From Phenylobacterium sp. (GTDB lineage: Bacteria > Pseudomonadota > Alphaproteobacteria > Caulobacterales > Caulobacteraceae), in contig JAQGIJ010000412.1 in NCBI GenBank assembly GCA_028291285.1, forward strand, positions 1 to 6,750: DNA of 6,750 nt. The letters run 5' to 3'. Positions within the stretch are counted from its first letter, which is position 1, and each line of letters begins with the position of its first letter. Shown here piece after piece: positions 1-6,420 of this stretch. Both the position numbers and the translations under genes were made by a program. A model generated the notes under the pieces. That model was not told the origin of the DNA. It saw nothing but the letters and a program-made list of their open reading frames with translations, and ran no database searches.

Positions 1-214
1 GCCGCTCGGACTCGCCGAACGAATAGACGTCGGCGGTGTCGATGAAGTTGACGCCCGCCTGCAGCGCGCGGCCGACGATGTCGTTCACCTCGCCCTGGCG
101 CAGCGAGCCCATGGCGGTCCAGAAGCCAGCGTCGGGGTTGCCGCCGAAGGTCATCGCGCCGAGGCAGATCTCGGACACATAAAGGCCGGTGCGGCCCATT
201 TGCTTGTATTTCAT
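1..214 (-). CDS. Aldo/keto reductase, N-terminal part (runs off the window)
   Basis: NAD(P)H-dependent oxidoreductase of the aldo/keto reductase superfamily, a cytosolic TIM-barrel enzyme that reduces aldehydes or ketones; the substrate cannot be read from this fragment. Only 71 of the usual 300-350 residues lie in the window. Visible are the opening strand (MKYKQMGRTGLYVSEICLG), then FIDTADVYSFGESE at residues 57-70, which holds the first two members of the catalytic Asp-Tyr-Lys-His tetrad (Asp59, Tyr64). The Lys and His lie outside. The ATG at 214 is supported by an AAGGGA Shine-Dalgarno (complement of 223-228) with an 8-base spacer, and by the family's typical N terminus. It lies 176 bases downstream of the PEBP gene on the same strand, so it may have its own promoter. 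The family is clear; the subfamily (COG0667-like) is a guess. Confidence 0.9.
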   Translation of the reverse strand, partial: MKYKQMGRTGLYVSEICLGAMTFGGNPDAGFWTAMGSLRQGEVNDIVGRALQAGVNFIDTADVYSFGESER

Positions 215-390
215 GGGAAGGGTCCCTTGGGGATTGGCTGGCGAGACGGTGGCGAGAAGCCTGAGCGTCGCGCAGGGCGCGGCGGCGGAAGCGTGGGACG
301 CCACGCCGCATATGGCGCCCCCGTCGTCCCTGCGGGAGGGGCGGCTGCGCTTTTTCGTCGCGGCCTGGATCACGCGCCGCAGCGGACGGG

Positions 391-966
391 TCAGGTCCGC
401 TCGTAGGTGCCGACCAGCACGCCCTTGGCGATCACGTGGCCGCGCATCGCCTCCACCACCGCCTTGCGGCCGGGGGCGCGGGCGAAGTCGAGCTTCCGAT
501 CGAGCGCGAACACCTGGAAGACGTAGAGGTGCGGGCCGTGGCCGGACGGCGGGTCCGGCGGCAGCCAGGCGCTTTGCTGAAAGGCGTTGCGCCCGAGCAC
601 CTCCTTCAGGCCCGGGTGGCCGGGGCTCTGCAGCTCGCCCTCCGGCAGCTCGGGCAGGCCTGGGGGCAGGTCCCAGGCAAGCAGATGCACGAGCGGCTCT
701 GGGGAGGGCGCGTCGGGGTCCTCGACGATCAGCACCAGGCCCGCGGCGTCGTGAGGGACGTCGCGCCAGGTGAGCGGCGGGGAGATCTTCTCGCCGTCTG
801 CGGTGTAGCGGGGCGGGATCGAGCCGCCGTCCTCGAAGGCGGGGCTGTCCAGCGCGATGATGTCGGGGACGCGGAGGAAGTCCTCGGCCTCGCTCACCAC
901 CTTGTCGTAGCCGGCGCGGACGCCGCGCAGGGCCTGTCCAAGGCCGGAAGGGATCTTCTCGAGCAT
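391..966 (-). CDS. YbhB/YbcL family Raf kinase inhibitor-like (PEBP) protein
   Basis: Member of the phosphatidylethanolamine-binding protein superfamily (191 residues), bacterial YbhB/YbcL branch. These proteins have a small anion/ligand-binding pocket; their role in bacteria is mostly unknown. Seen in the sequence: SPAFEDGGSIPPRYTADGE (41-59) and ISPPLTW, the pocket motif DPDAP at 83-87 followed by His94, then GxGPHxYxF and ALD (142-156), all in family order. About 35 residues precede the PEBP domain; they are polar-amphipathic and no signal peptide is evident, so a cytosolic location is inferred. The frame is open upstream to 1029, but the ATG at 966 is preferred because an AGGAAAGG ribosome site precedes it by 7 bases and the upstream residues are low-complexity Arg/Ala. 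It follows the MFS gene by 98 bases on the same strand; a 6-bp hairpin (995-1011) lies in that gap. Confidence 0.93.
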   Translation of the reverse strand: MLEKIPSGLGQALRGVRAGYDKVVSEAEDFLRVPDIIALDSPAFEDGGSIPPRYTADGEKISPPLTWRDVPHDAAGLVLIVEDPDAPSPEPLVHLLAWDLPPGLPELPEGELQSPGHPGLKEVLGRNAFQQSAWLPPDPPSGHGPHLYVFQVFALDRKLDFARAPGRKAVVEAMRGHVIAKGVLVGTYERT

Positions 967-973
967 GGGAGCG

Positions 974-981
974 CCTTTCCT
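974..981 (-). promoter_or_regulatory. Shine-Dalgarno of the PEBP gene
   Basis: Read on the minus strand this is AGGAAAGG, 7 bases before the ATG whose A is at 966. It decides the start against the longer in-frame ORF beginning at 1029, which has no comparable site. Confidence 0.75.
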
Positions 982-1030
982 GTGAGTGGGGGACCGGGCG
1001 CGTAACGCCCGCGCCGCCCGCCCGTTCACA

Positions 1031-1078
1031 GCTCAGCCCAGTCGCCGCTCAGCCCAGTCGCCGCTCAGCCGAGCCGGT
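1031..1078. repeat. 16-bp tandem repeat over the MFS stop codon
   Basis: Two perfect copies of GCTCAGCCCAGTCGCC (1031-1046 and 1047-1062) abut a diverged third copy (1063-1078, 12 of 16 identical) that contains the last codons and TGA stop of the transporter gene. Each copy carries the TGA on the minus strand, but because 16 is not a multiple of 3 the successive stops fall in different frames. It looks like a local slippage duplication of the gene's end. Confidence 0.85.
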
Positions 1079-2318
1079 CGGCCTTGCGCAGGCTGGGGAA
1101 CAGCCAGGCCCAGGTTCCGGTCACGACCAGCGCTCCGATCCCGCCGAACAGCGCCGCGCCGATCGGGCCCAGGAACCGCGCCATCACCCCGCTCTCGAAC
1201 TCGCCCAGCTCGTTGGAGGCGCCGATGAACACCGAGGAGACCGAGGCCACGCGGCCGCGCATCGGGTCGGGGGTGACCAGCTGGACCAGGGTCTGGCGGA
1301 TATAGACGCTCAGCATGTCGGCGCCGCCGAGCACCGCCAGCGCCGCCACCGACAGCCACAGGGCCTTGGAGAGCGCGAACACGCAGGTGGCCAGGCCGAA
1401 CACGGCGACCCCGGCGAACATGTAGCTGCCGGCCTTCCTGTGGATCGGGTGCGCCGCCAGCCAGAGCGCGACGGCGGTGGCGCCGATCGCCGGGCCCGCG
1501 CGCAGCAGGCCGAAGCCCTGCGCGCCCACCTGCAGCACGTCGCGGGCGAAGACCGGCAGCAGGGCGGTCGCGCCGCCGAGCAGCACGGCGCAGAGGTCGA
1601 GCGAGATGGCGCCGAAGACGATCTTCTCGCGCAGGACATAGGCCAGCCCCTGCTTCATCAGCTCCCAGCGGGAGCCGGGCTGCACTTCCGGCCGCGTGCT
1701 CTTGCGGATCGCCGCCACCGAGAGGCCCGAGACGGCGTAGAGGATGAAGGCGGTGACGTAGGCGTGCGACGGGGAGAGTGCGACCAGCACCCCGCCCACC
1801 GCGGGACCTGCGATCGAGGCGCTCTGCCAGGCCAGCGAGTTCCAGGCGATCGAGCGGGGCAGCAGCGCGCGCGGCACCAGCATCGGCCCCATGGCGGTGC
1901 TGGACGGGTTGAAGAAGGCCCGGCTGGCGCCGAACAGCACCGCCACCGCGAGCAGCAGCGTCGGCGTGGCGAAGCCGCGCCAGGCGGCCAGGGTCAGCAG
2001 GAAGGCGCTCAGCATCTCGCCGCTCAGGCAGAACAGCATCACGCGCCGCCGCTCGTAGCGGTCCGCCGCCTCGCCCGCCGGCAGGGTCAGCAGCAGGACC
2101 GGCACGAAGGCGGCGAGCCCGATCATGCCGACCAGGAAGGCGGACTGCTCCACGCCATTGGTCCGGCGGGCCAGCGCATACATCTGCCAGCCCAGCGCCA
2201 CGCTCTCGATCTGGCCGGCGAAGGCGCCGCACCAGCGCGACGACCAGAAGAACAGGTAATCGCGTTCCTTCAGGAGGGCGCGTGCGGAGGGGATGACGTC
2301 CGGGGTGGTCTCGGCCAT
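1065..2318 (-). CDS. MFS transporter, MFS_3 (EntS-like) family
   Basis: Inner-membrane major facilitator superfamily protein of 417 residues, a normal length for 12 helices. It is probably a proton-driven exporter; the substrate is unknown. It resembles the MFS_3 family (PF05977, which includes the enterobactin exporter EntS). Seen: hydrophobic segments across the whole length; the loop 2-3 signature GEAADRYERRRVM at 82-94 (motif A); AFFNPSSTAMGPMLVP at 134-149; and TPDPMRGRVASVSSVFIGASNELGEFESG from 349, typical of this family's second half. The frame is open upstream to 2573, but the first 85 residues would be Arg/Gly-rich and unrelated to the family, so the ATG at 2318 (MAETTPDVIPSARALLKERD) is chosen. 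Its ribosome site is weak (AGG 11 bases away). The upstream neighbour is a divergent GNAT gene; two palindromes lie between them. The stop codon lies inside a 16-bp tandem repeat. Confidence 0.92.
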   Translation of the reverse strand: MAETTPDVIPSARALLKERDYLFFWSSRWCGAFAGQIESVALGWQMYALARRTNGVEQSAFLVGMIGLAAFVPVLLLTLPAGEAADRYERRRVMLFCLSGEMLSAFLLTLAAWRGFATPTLLLAVAVLFGASRAFFNPSSTAMGPMLVPRALLPRSIAWNSLAWQSASIAGPAVGGVLVALSPSHAYVTAFILYAVSGLSVAAIRKSTRPEVQPGSRWELMKQGLAYVLREKIVFGAISLDLCAVLLGGATALLPVFARDVLQVGAQGFGLLRAGPAIGATAVALWLAAHPIHRKAGSYMFAGVAVFGLATCVFALSKALWLSVAALAVLGGADMLSVYIRQTLVQLVTPDPMRGRVASVSSVFIGASNELGEFESGVMARFLGPIGAALFGGIGALVVTGTWAWLFPSLRKADRLG

Positions 2319-2353
2319 GGCTGGGCGAACCTGACGCGCGCCGCGGCGTGCCG

Positions 2354-2367
2354 CAACCGCGCGGTTG
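2354..2367. promoter_or_regulatory. Perfect 14-bp palindrome, possible operator
   Basis: CAACCGCGCGGTTG is its own reverse complement. It lies 35 bases before the transporter's ATG and on the rightward strand it overlaps a TTGACG (2365-2370), which matches the -35 element of alphaproteobacterial housekeeping promoters; the -10 match for that promoter is poor. Position and symmetry suit a dimeric repressor site for the transporter or the divergent GNAT gene. This is inference; no regulator gene is in the window. Confidence 0.35.
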
Positions 2368-2474
2368 ACGCCGGGGCCTTCGCATCCTACGTCGCGCCCT
2401 CCCGCAACGCCGGTGGAGGCTGGCCCATGCGACGTCGACGACCCGTACGCGCTGAACGCGCCTTCCGCTGAACC

Positions 2475-2494
2475 CCGGCCGCGCGCGCGGCCGG
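2475..2494. repeat. Perfect 20-bp GC-only palindrome
   Basis: CCGGCCGCGCGCGCGGCCGG is fully self-complementary and ends 35 bases before the GNAT start codon. It would form a stem in the leader if transcription starts upstream of it. It is not followed by a T run, so it is not a standard intrinsic terminator. It is built only of G and C, so part of the symmetry may be chance in GC-rich DNA. Confidence 0.5.
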
Positions 2495-2529
2495 TCCTTC
2501 GTCGCAAGTCCAGGTCCCAGTCAACGTCC

Positions 2530-3045
2530 ATGTCCGCAGAGCCCATCTCGAGCCGGCCCGCGCTCACCCTCACCCACGAGACCCCGCAGGATCAGCCGGC
2601 CATCGAGGCCCTGCTCGACCGCGCCTTCGGGCCCGGGCGCTTCGTCAAGGTCTCCGAGCGGGTGCGCGAGCTCGCCGCCTTCGCGCCGGAGCTCTCCTTC
2701 CTGGCCTGGGCGGACGGCGAGCTTACGGGCGTGGTGCGCCAGTGGCGGGTGCTGGTAGGCGCGACGCCGGTGGTCTTCCTGGGCCCCCTGGCGGTCGACC
2801 TCGATCAACGCAGCTCAGGCGTCGGGGGCCAGCTCGTGTTGCGCGCCTGCGAGGCGGCCAAGGCGGCCGGCGAGGCCGCCGTCCTGCTGGTGGGCGATGC
2901 GCCCTATTTCGCCCGCTTCGGCTTTGACGCGGGCCTGGCCCGCCAAGTGAAGATGCCCGGTCCGGTCGATCAGCGCCGCGTCCTGGCGTGCGCCCTGCGC
3001 GATCTGGGGGCGGGGGGGCTCGCCGGCGCGGTCCAGGCGCTCTGA
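2530..3045 (+). CDS. GNAT N-acetyltransferase, YhbS-like
   Basis: Predicted acetyl-CoA-dependent N-acetyltransferase of 171 residues, cytosolic, acceptor unknown. It resembles the YhbS group (COG3153). Seen: the N-terminal ETPQDQPAIEALLDRAFGPG (17-36); strand LGPLAVDLDQRSSGVGGQL at 84-102 holding the acetyl-CoA pyrophosphate-binding motif R94-x-x-G97-x-G99; then AVLLVGDAPYFARFGF at 117-132, the group's signature. The ATG at 2530 is chosen because the domain begins soon after it and the upstream frame (open from 2365) is unlike the family; no strong ribosome site is visible (AGG about 15 bases away), so the start is less certain than the function. It is divergent from the MFS gene across 211 bases and ends 41 bases before the DUF1285 gene. 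Confidence 0.9.
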   Translation: MSAEPISSRPALTLTHETPQDQPAIEALLDRAFGPGRFVKVSERVRELAAFAPELSFLAWADGELTGVVRQWRVLVGATPVVFLGPLAVDLDQRSSGVGGQLVLRACEAAKAAGEAAVLLVGDAPYFARFGFDAGLARQVKMPGPVDQRRVLACALRDLGAGGLAGAVQAL

Positions 3046-3051
3046 GCCGGG

Positions 3052-3086
3052 TTGAGGCCAAGGCCGCCGACCCCTACCTTGCGCCT
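3052..3086 (+). promoter_or_regulatory. Putative promoter giving a leaderless DUF1285 mRNA
   Basis: TTGAGG (3052-3057), a 17-base spacer, then TACCTT (3075-3080). Transcription starting the usual 6-7 bases after the -10 would begin at or next to the A of the ATG at 3087. No Shine-Dalgarno sequence precedes that ATG, which fits a leaderless message. The hexamers are imperfect, so this is a prediction. Confidence 0.45.
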
Positions 3087-3671
3087 ATGGGCGAGACGCA
3101 GCACGGGCCGGGACTGAAATCCGTCGCAGCGGCGGCGAAGGCCGCGCAAGACCAGGCGCCCGTGCGCCGCGGCCTGCCGCCCGTCCATCTGTGGAATCCG
3201 CCGCACGTGGGCGAGATCGACATCCTGATCCGCAAGGACGGCAGCTGGCTGCACGAGGGCGGGGTGATCGGGCGCGAGGCGATGGTCCGGCTGTTCTCCA
3301 CCATCCTGCGCAAGGACCCTGACGGCACCTATCTCGTCACGCCCCACGAGAGGCTGAAGATCCGCGTCGAGGACGCCCCGTTCGTGGCGGTGCGGGTCGA
3401 CCGCGAGGGCGCGGCGCTGCGGTTCCTCACCAATGTCGGCGACACCGTGGAGGCCGGCCCCGGTCATGCGATCCGCGTCGAGGTCGACGAGACGGGCGAG
3501 CCCAGGCCCTACCTGCACGTGCGCGCCGGCCTCGAGGCGCTGATCGCGCGGCCGGTCTTCTACGAACTGGTGGACCTGGCCGAGGAACGTGAGACCGACG
3601 GGGGGCTGGAGCTCGGGGTCTCGTCCAATGGCGTCTGGTTCCCCGTCGGGCGGATCGAGGCGGGCTCGTGA
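3087..3671 (+). CDS. DUF1285 domain-containing protein
   Basis: Conserved protein of 194 residues in the DUF1285 family (PF06938); biochemical function unknown. Published structures of the family show repeated motifs and led to suggestions of a signalling role. Seen: PPVHLWNPPHVGEIDILI (31-48), KDGSWLHEGGVIGREAMVRLFSTIL (50-74), DPDGTYLVTPHERLKI (77-92) and VEDAPFVAV (94-102), the family's ordered blocks. The N-terminal 25 residues are Ala/Lys/Gln-rich and probably disordered. There is no signal peptide or membrane segment, so it is likely cytosolic. The ATG at 3087 has no ribosome site but sits at the predicted transcription start. Its TGA overlaps the GTG of the CoA pyrophosphatase gene by 4 bases. 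From memory, DUF1285, NUDIX and CCA enzyme genes are often neighbours in alphaproteobacteria, which hints at a shared nucleotide or RNA-related role. Confidence 0.92.
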   Translation: MGETQHGPGLKSVAAAAKAAQDQAPVRRGLPPVHLWNPPHVGEIDILIRKDGSWLHEGGVIGREAMVRLFSTILRKDPDGTYLVTPHERLKIRVEDAPFVAVRVDREGAALRFLTNVGDTVEAGPGHAIRVEVDETGEPRPYLHVRAGLEALIARPVFYELVDLAEERETDGGLELGVSSNGVWFPVGRIEAGS

Positions 3672-4300
3672 AGGACGCGGCGCAGGCGGAGGACCTCCGC
3701 GACTGGATCTGCCGCCATCTCGATCCGCTGGAGGAGGACGAGCCGGTCGACGGGATCCACATCGACCCGGAGCTGCGCGAGATGTTCGAGGGGCCGCCGT
3801 CGCCGGCGGCGGTGCTGATCGGCCTGGTCGAGCGACCGCACGGCTATTCAGTCCTGCTGACCCGCCGGGCCGACACCCTGCGCCGCCACACCGGCCAGGT
3901 CGCCTTCCCCGGCGGCCGGCGCGATCCCGGCGAGACGCCCTGGGAGACCGCGCTGCGGGAGGCGGAAGAGGAGATCGGGCTCGACCGCCGGTTCGTCACG
4001 CTGGCGGGGCTGGGCACGCCCACGGTCACCGGCTCCGGCTACCTGATCACCCCGGTGGTCGGCTTCGTGCGCGAGGGCTATCGGCTCACGGCCAACCCGG
4101 ACGAGGTGGCCGACATCTTCGAGACGCCGTTCGGCTTCCTGATGGACCCGGCCAACCACGAAGAGCGCGAGTACCAGATGGAGAACGGCCAGACCCGGCG
4201 CTACTACGCCATGACCCACGAGGACCGGCTCATCTGGGGCGTCACCGCCGGCATCCTGCGGGCGCTCTACGACCGCCTGTACGGCGCCGCGCTGGCGTGA
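3668..4300 (+). CDS. NUDIX hydrolase, CoA pyrophosphatase family
   Basis: Predicted Mg2+- or Mn2+-dependent enzyme (210 residues) that cleaves coenzyme A or its derivatives to 4'-phosphopantetheine and 3',5'-ADP (NudL/YeaB, Pcd1 type). Seen: the CoA-family signature LLTRRADTLRRHTGQVAFPG at 63-82 running directly into the Nudix box G83-x5-E89-x7-R97-E98-A-x-E101-E102-x-G104-L105, with the metal-binding glutamates E98, E101 and E102 intact. RRYYAMTHEDRLIWGVTAGIL (177-197) is the usual C-terminal part. The start is GTG at 3668, overlapping the DUF1285 stop (GTGA), with GAGG at 3657-3660 and a 7-base spacer. The frame's N terminus fits the family with an acidic stretch (LEEDEPVDG). The next gene overlaps its stop in the same way. 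Substrate is inferred from the motif; other NUDIX substrates are possible. Confidence 0.93.
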   Translation: MKDAAQAEDLRDWICRHLDPLEEDEPVDGIHIDPELREMFEGPPSPAAVLIGLVERPHGYSVLLTRRADTLRRHTGQVAFPGGRRDPGETPWETALREAEEEIGLDRRFVTLAGLGTPTVTGSGYLITPVVGFVREGYRLTANPDEVADIFETPFGFLMDPANHEEREYQMENGQTRRYYAMTHEDRLIWGVTAGILRALYDRLYGAALA

Positions 4301-5526
4301 GCGACAGCCTCGGCCAGCTTCCGTGGATGACCGCGCCGGCCACCCGCGCGGTGCTGGATGCGCTGGAGGCGGCCGGCGGCGCAGATTGCGCGCGCTTCGT
4401 CGGCGGCTGCGTGCGCAACGCCCTGATCGGCAAGCCGATCGCCGACATCGACGTGGCCACCCGGCTGACGCCGGACGCGGTCACCCGCGCGCTCCAGGCC
4501 GGCGGCGTGCGCGCCATCCCCACCGGCATCGAGCACGGCACCGTCACCGCCGTCTCCCACCACCAGCCGATCGAGGTGACAACGCTGCGCCGCGACGTGG
4601 AGACCGACGGCCGCCGCGCGGTGGTCGCCTTCACCACCGACTGGAACGAGGACGCCCAGCGGCGCGACTTCACCCTCAACAGCCTCTACGCCTGCCGCGA
4701 CGGCAGCCTCTTCGACCCTACCGGCCATGGCGTCGCCGACGCGCGCGCCGGCCGCATCGTCTTCGTCGGCGACCCGGAGCTGCGCCTGCGCGAGGACCAC
4801 CTGAGGAGCCTGCGGTTCTTCCGCTTCCTGGCCTGGTACGGCCGCGGCGAGCCGGACGCCGCGGCGATCGCCGCCATCACCCGGCTGAAGGACAAGGTGG
4901 CGCACCTCGCCGCCGAGCGGATCTCCGCGGAGCTCCTGAAGCTGCTGGCGGCGCAGGATCCGCGGCCCGCCGTGCGGCTGATGGCGGCGACCGGTGTGCT
5001 GGGGGTGGTCCTGCCCACCGCCCGCGACCTCGCCCGCTTCGAAGCCCTGGTGGCGATCGAGGCCGAGCAGCTTTTCGAGGCCGACCCGCTGCTCAGGCTG
5101 GCCGCCCTGCTGCCCGACGATCCGGCGGAGGGGGTGCGGACGGCCGAGCGGCTGCGCCTCTCCAACGCCGAGCGCGACCGGCTGGAGGCGGCGCTCGCCC
5201 CCCCGGGCGTCTCGCCGGGCGCGGCCCCGCCGGCGGTGCGCGCGGCGGTCTACCGGCTGGGCGTCCAGACCTTCCGTGACCGCGTGAAGCTCGCCTGGGC
5301 CGCAGCGGGCGGTGAGACGGCGGGCTGGCGCGGGCTGCTGGCGATCGGCGAGGCCTGGCGTCCGCCCGCCCTGCCGGTGAGCGGGGCCGACGTCCTGGCC
5401 GCTGGCGCGCCGAAGGGACCCAAGGTGGGCGAGGCGCTCAGGGCGCTGGAGGCCTGGTGGATCGCCGGCGACTTCGCCGCCGACCGCGCCGCGGCCCTCG
5501 CCAAGTTGAAGGAGCTGGTCGCGTGA
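4297..5526 (+). CDS. cca: CCA-adding tRNA nucleotidyltransferase
   Basis: Class II nucleotidyltransferase (409 residues) that builds or repairs the 3' CCA end of tRNAs from CTP and ATP. Seen in order: RFVGGCVRNALIG at 33-45 (GG motif, with VRN in place of VRD); the catalytic carboxylates Asp50 and Asp52 in DIDVAT; GIEHGTVT (78-84); IEVTTLRRD (92-100); RRDFTLNSLY at 122-131; the nucleotide-selecting EDHLR at 166-170 within LREDHLRSLRFFRF; ERISAELLKLL (207-217); then a long helical tRNA-binding part ending GPKVGEALRALEAWW. EDxxR and the long C terminus favour a CCA enzyme over a poly(A) polymerase. Start GTG at 4297 overlaps the upstream stop by 4 bases; no clear Shine-Dalgarno is visible, so it probably relies on translational coupling. 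An ATG at 4327 is an alternative that would trim 10 residues. Usually essential where tRNA genes lack encoded CCA. Confidence 0.95.
   Translation: MSDSLGQLPWMTAPATRAVLDALEAAGGADCARFVGGCVRNALIGKPIADIDVATRLTPDAVTRALQAGGVRAIPTGIEHGTVTAVSHHQPIEVTTLRRDVETDGRRAVVAFTTDWNEDAQRRDFTLNSLYACRDGSLFDPTGHGVADARAGRIVFVGDPELRLREDHLRSLRFFRFLAWYGRGEPDAAAIAAITRLKDKVAHLAAERISAELLKLLAAQDPRPAVRLMAATGVLGVVLPTARDLARFEALVAIEAEQLFEADPLLRLAALLPDDPAEGVRTAERLRLSNAERDRLEAALAPPGVSPGAAPPAVRAAVYRLGVQTFRDRVKLAWAAAGGETAGWRGLLAIGEAWRPPALPVSGADVLAAGAPKGPKVGEALRALEAWWIAGDFAADRAAALAKLKELVA
5509..5514 (+). promoter_or_regulatory. Shine-Dalgarno of the glutamine amidotransferase gene
   Basis: AAGGAG lies inside the last codons of cca, 8 bases before the GTG at 5523. 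It fixes the GTG as the start and is the strongest internal ribosome site in the cluster. Confidence 0.75.
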
Positions 5527-6224
5527 AGCTGGGCATCCTGAAGGCTGGCGCCCCGCCCAAGCGGGCGCAGGGGTTCGGCTCCTATCCCGAGATGTTCCGC
5601 AAGCTGCTCGGCGAAGACGCCTTCGACTACAGCGTCTTCGCCGTCGACGAGGGCGAGCTGCCGCCGTCGCCCGAGACTTGCGAGGCCTATCTGGTCACCG
5701 GCGCCTCGGCCGGGGTGTACGACCCGCTGCCCTGGATCGGCGAGCTGAAGGGGTTCCTGAACGCGGCCAAGGGGCGGGCGCGGCTGGTGGGCGTCTGCTT
5801 CGGCCACCAGGTCATGGCCGAGGCCTTCGGCGGGCAGGTGATCAAGTCGCCCAAGGGCTGGGGCCTGGGCGAGCAGACCTATGAGATCCTCAGGCGCGAG
5901 CCGTGGATGGACGAGGCCCGCGAGGTCCGCCTGCCGGGCTCGCACCAGGACCAGGTGGTGGAGGCGCCACGCGGCGCCGAGGTGGTGGCCGCCAGCGGCT
6001 TCACCCCGATCGGCGCGCTCGCCTACCGCGACCAGCCGGCGATCTCGATCCAGCTGCACCCGGAGTTCGAGCCGGCCTACGCCGTCGCCCTCCTGGAGGC
6101 CCGCCGCGGGCGGCTGCTGACTGAAGAAGAGACAGACCGCGCCATCGCCAGCTATCAGGCGCCCGACGATCGGGCGCGCGTCGGCGGCTGGATCCGGAAT
6201 TTTCTTCTGGATGCAACAAGCTGA
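5523..6224 (+). CDS. Class I glutamine amidotransferase (GATase1)
   Basis: Stand-alone class I glutamine amidotransferase-like protein of 233 residues, resembling the amidotransferase domain of GMP synthase (COG0518), predicted to hydrolyse glutamine or a gamma-glutamyl compound. The catalytic triad is complete: nucleophile Cys92 in GVCFGHQVMAEAFGG (90-104), and His179 and Glu181 in QLHPEF. GSHQDQV (139-145) and LVTGASAGVYD (57-67) match the family. There is no fused synthetase domain and no synthase partner in the window, so the acceptor is unknown. Start GTG at 5523 overlaps the cca stop (GTGA) and has an AAGGAG site. Being fourth in the cluster suggests co-expression with cca; a functional link is not evident. 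Cytosolic by lack of signal or membrane segments. Confidence 0.92.
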   Translation: MKLGILKAGAPPKRAQGFGSYPEMFRKLLGEDAFDYSVFAVDEGELPPSPETCEAYLVTGASAGVYDPLPWIGELKGFLNAAKGRARLVGVCFGHQVMAEAFGGQVIKSPKGWGLGEQTYEILRREPWMDEAREVRLPGSHQDQVVEAPRGAEVVAASGFTPIGALAYRDQPAISIQLHPEFEPAYAVALLEARRGRLLTEEETDRAIASYQAPDDRARVGGWIRNFLLDATS

Positions 6225-6282
6225 CCCCGCTCCGGGTTAAGCGCCCCTACACGTCGGCGCATCTGACCATCCGGAGCCAGCC

Positions 6283-6414
6283 ATGAAGGGCCTGAAACTG
6301 CTGATCATCGCCGCCAGCGCCGCGGCCGCCCTCGCCGTGGGCCTCGGCGCCCAGGCAAGCTCTCAGCCCCCGGGGCTGCAAGCCCAGAACACCACGGCGC
6401 AGCCGGGGTTCTAA
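6283..6414 (+). CDS. Small putative secreted peptide (43 residues)
   Basis: An unrecognised short ORF starting MKGLKLLIIAASAAAALAVG. It has a Lys-containing start, a 15-residue hydrophobic stretch and an A-Q-A site (23-25), the pattern of a Sec signal peptide; cleavage would leave an 18-residue, Gln/Pro-rich peptide ending QPGF. A GGAG ribosome site (6273-6276) sits 6 bases before the ATG, which is better than several of the large genes here. It begins 58 bases after the amidotransferase stop and ends 6 bases before the hairpin repeat. It may instead be a membrane-anchored peptide. I know no homologue and no function. Confidence 0.6.
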   Translation: MKGLKLLIIAASAAAALAVGLGAQASSQPPGLQAQNTTAQPGF

Positions 6415-6420
6415 GGCGCA

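Noticed and set aside
313..355. GC-rich stem followed by TTTTT (about 351-355) resembling a plus-strand terminator
   Set aside because: No plus-strand gene ends here and the stem is imperfect; on the minus strand the run reads as A, so it cannot end the PEBP transcript.
995..1011. Small hairpin CGGGCG/CGCCCG between the MFS and PEBP genes
   Set aside because: Only 6 bp with no T run; such stems are expected often at this GC content, so it is not listed as a terminator.
1033..2385. 450-residue minus-strand ORF overlapping the transporter gene
   Set aside because: It is an Arg/Ala/Gly-rich out-of-frame reading of the MFS gene with no family resemblance, typical of GC-rich DNA.
1440..2471. 343-residue plus-strand ORF antisense to the transporter
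   Set aside because: Gln/His/Arg-rich composition is the mirror of the minus-strand coding frame; no domain is recognisable.
4323..5279. 318-residue plus-strand ORF inside cca
   Set aside because: The +1 shifted frame repeats Arg/Pro/Gly strings while the cca frame carries every family motif.
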